A stretch of DNA of 64,000 bases, taken from assembly GCA_014529385.2 (NCBI GenBank), contig CM043953.1, positions 75,399,372 to 75,463,371 of the forward strand, read 5' to 3'. This document shows positions 63,301 to 64,000 of the stretch, one piece after another; position 1 is the stretch's first letter, and each line of letters begins with the position of its first letter. This DNA comes from Adiantum capillus-veneris. Taxonomy: Eukaryota > Streptophyta > Polypodiopsida > Polypodiales > Pteridaceae. The translations under genes and the position numbers were made by a program. The notes under the pieces were generated by a model that worked only from the letters and a program-made list of their open reading frames with translations, did not search any database and was not told the origin of the DNA.

Positions 63301-64000
63301 GGACTGCTAAGGAGAAAAATGCTTTTGAAAAACTAAAAGAGAAGCTTACTTCCCAACCACTCCTCGTGCTTCCGGATCTCTCAAAGCCATTTGAGGTCCA
63401 ATGTGATGCGTGTGGTGATTGCCTTGGAGCGGTTTTGCTTCAAGAAGAGCATGCCATAGCATATGAGAGCCGAAGGCTCAATAGTGATGAACGAGTCTTG
63501 GGCATTTATGAGAAAGAGCTTTTAGTTGTTCTACATGCCCTAGACACATGGAAGCACTACCTATTGGGGACTCCATTTATCCTACGAACCGACCACCAAA
63601 GTCTCAAATATTTCATGACGCAAACCAAGCTTTCCGACAAACAAATGAGGTGGGCAAATTTTCTTTCGCAATTTAATTTCCATATTGCTCACATAGCTGG
63701 TAAGCACAATCAAGTTGCCGATGCACTTTCACGACGACCAAAAGTTAATGCGATGTCTATAGCTACTCACAATGATCTATCCTCTATGATAGATGAGTAT
63801 GCTACTGACCCTAACTTTAGAGACATAATGTCAGCCCTTGCTTTGGGGAAGAAAGAGGAACCATTCACCTTGCAGGATGGTTATCTTCACCACGGCAACA
63901 GGCTATGTGTTACCCATTCCCTTCGTGAGAAGGTTATGTATGAATCCCATGCTCCTCCATATGCAGGACATAGAGGTATTCAAACTACTCTCCGAGGAGT
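60355..64000 (+). mobile_element. Second gypsy-1-family chromovirus (gypsy-4), truncated 5' and by the window end
   Basis: Begins in the leader at the equivalent of gypsy-1 position about 9138 and lacks the 5' LTR, PBS and first ~320 bp of leader. The coding region is nearly identical to gypsy-1 but in the opposite orientation, and continues to the window end within the integrase finger. It abuts the copia LTR, so either copia inserted into its leader and the left part was lost, or recombination joined the two. Confidence 0.95.
60450..64000 (+). CDS. gypsy-4 Gag-Pol (two nonsense codons in gag, pol open to the window edge)
   Basis: Starts MADNNQ at 60450, with the same Arg/Ser-rich segment as gypsy-1. 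A TGA at 60972-60974 (Gly in gypsy-1) and a TAG at 61425-61427 (Gln in gypsy-1) interrupt gag. From 61428 the same frame is open for over 2.5 kb to position 64000. It covers the zinc knuckle (CFKCGEQGHGYRSC), protease (FILFDPGSTLNFIS), RT (FFDDIIIYS), RNase H (QCDACGDCLGAVLL) and the start of the integrase finger (ESHAPPYAGHRG). The codon equivalent to the gypsy-1 stop (5555-5557) is GAA here. Integrase and chromodomain lie outside the window. Confidence 0.95.

Overview
The window is plant nuclear DNA that is almost entirely made of transposable elements. I see no rRNA, CRISPR or prokaryotic gene organisation. Decayed PLS-type pentatricopeptide (PPR) repeats at 40.5-43.0 kb have the 'LVDMYAKCG...' and 'SPDAITY...' wording typical of ferns, lycophytes and mosses. 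Together with the very high LTR-retrotransposon load this suggests a large seed-free plant genome, most likely a fern; that assignment is inference. Most lesions I could read are single-base nonsense changes or 1-bp frameshifts, as expected for silenced elements.

Left part (1-25 kb). An AT-rich array of imperfect palindromes (1-540) precedes remnants of a multi-exon gene on the minus strand (RING-H2-like, coiled-coil and basic exons). A complete 8.8-kb Ty3/gypsy chromovirus (2285-11078, minus strand, TSD TTAGT) splits these remnants. Next come a gypsy pol fragment joined in frame to a Ty1/copia fragment (12.0-14.58 kb), a gag-only LTR element (about 15.05-20.47 kb, minus), and a 5'-truncated Tat-like gypsy carrying a second, plant-type RNase H (20.47-24.3 kb, plus).

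Right part (25-60 kb). I read this as one large Ty3/gypsy element ('element E', plus strand, PBS at 25219) that can be followed in order through leader, gag, protease, RT, RNase H and integrase, then an extra ORF with a second retropepsin. Four later insertions interrupt it: a 5.17-kb copia element (26252-31424, TSD CACCT); a 16-kb TIR DNA transposon (34394-50466, diverged 8-bp TSD); a 218-bp MITE (55233-55450, perfect 16-bp TIR and perfect 8-bp TSD); and a gypsy solo LTR (56985-58616, TSD CGAGA). Element E is cut off at about 59806 by a copia 3' fragment (59807-60354). This abuts a second copy of the chromovirus (60355 to the window end, plus), whose pol frame is open from 61428 to the edge.

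The most novel candidate is the 16-kb DNA transposon. Its two ends share a 15-bp TIR and a CCCCCTAT..TAC subterminal motif with the MITE. It carries a decayed, intron-containing transposase-like gene on the minus strand and holds a scrambled PPR-repeat cluster that looks captured. Two unusual features of element E also merit attention: the second protease ORF, whose start overlaps the integrase stop, and a duplicated H2C2 module in front of the integrase core.
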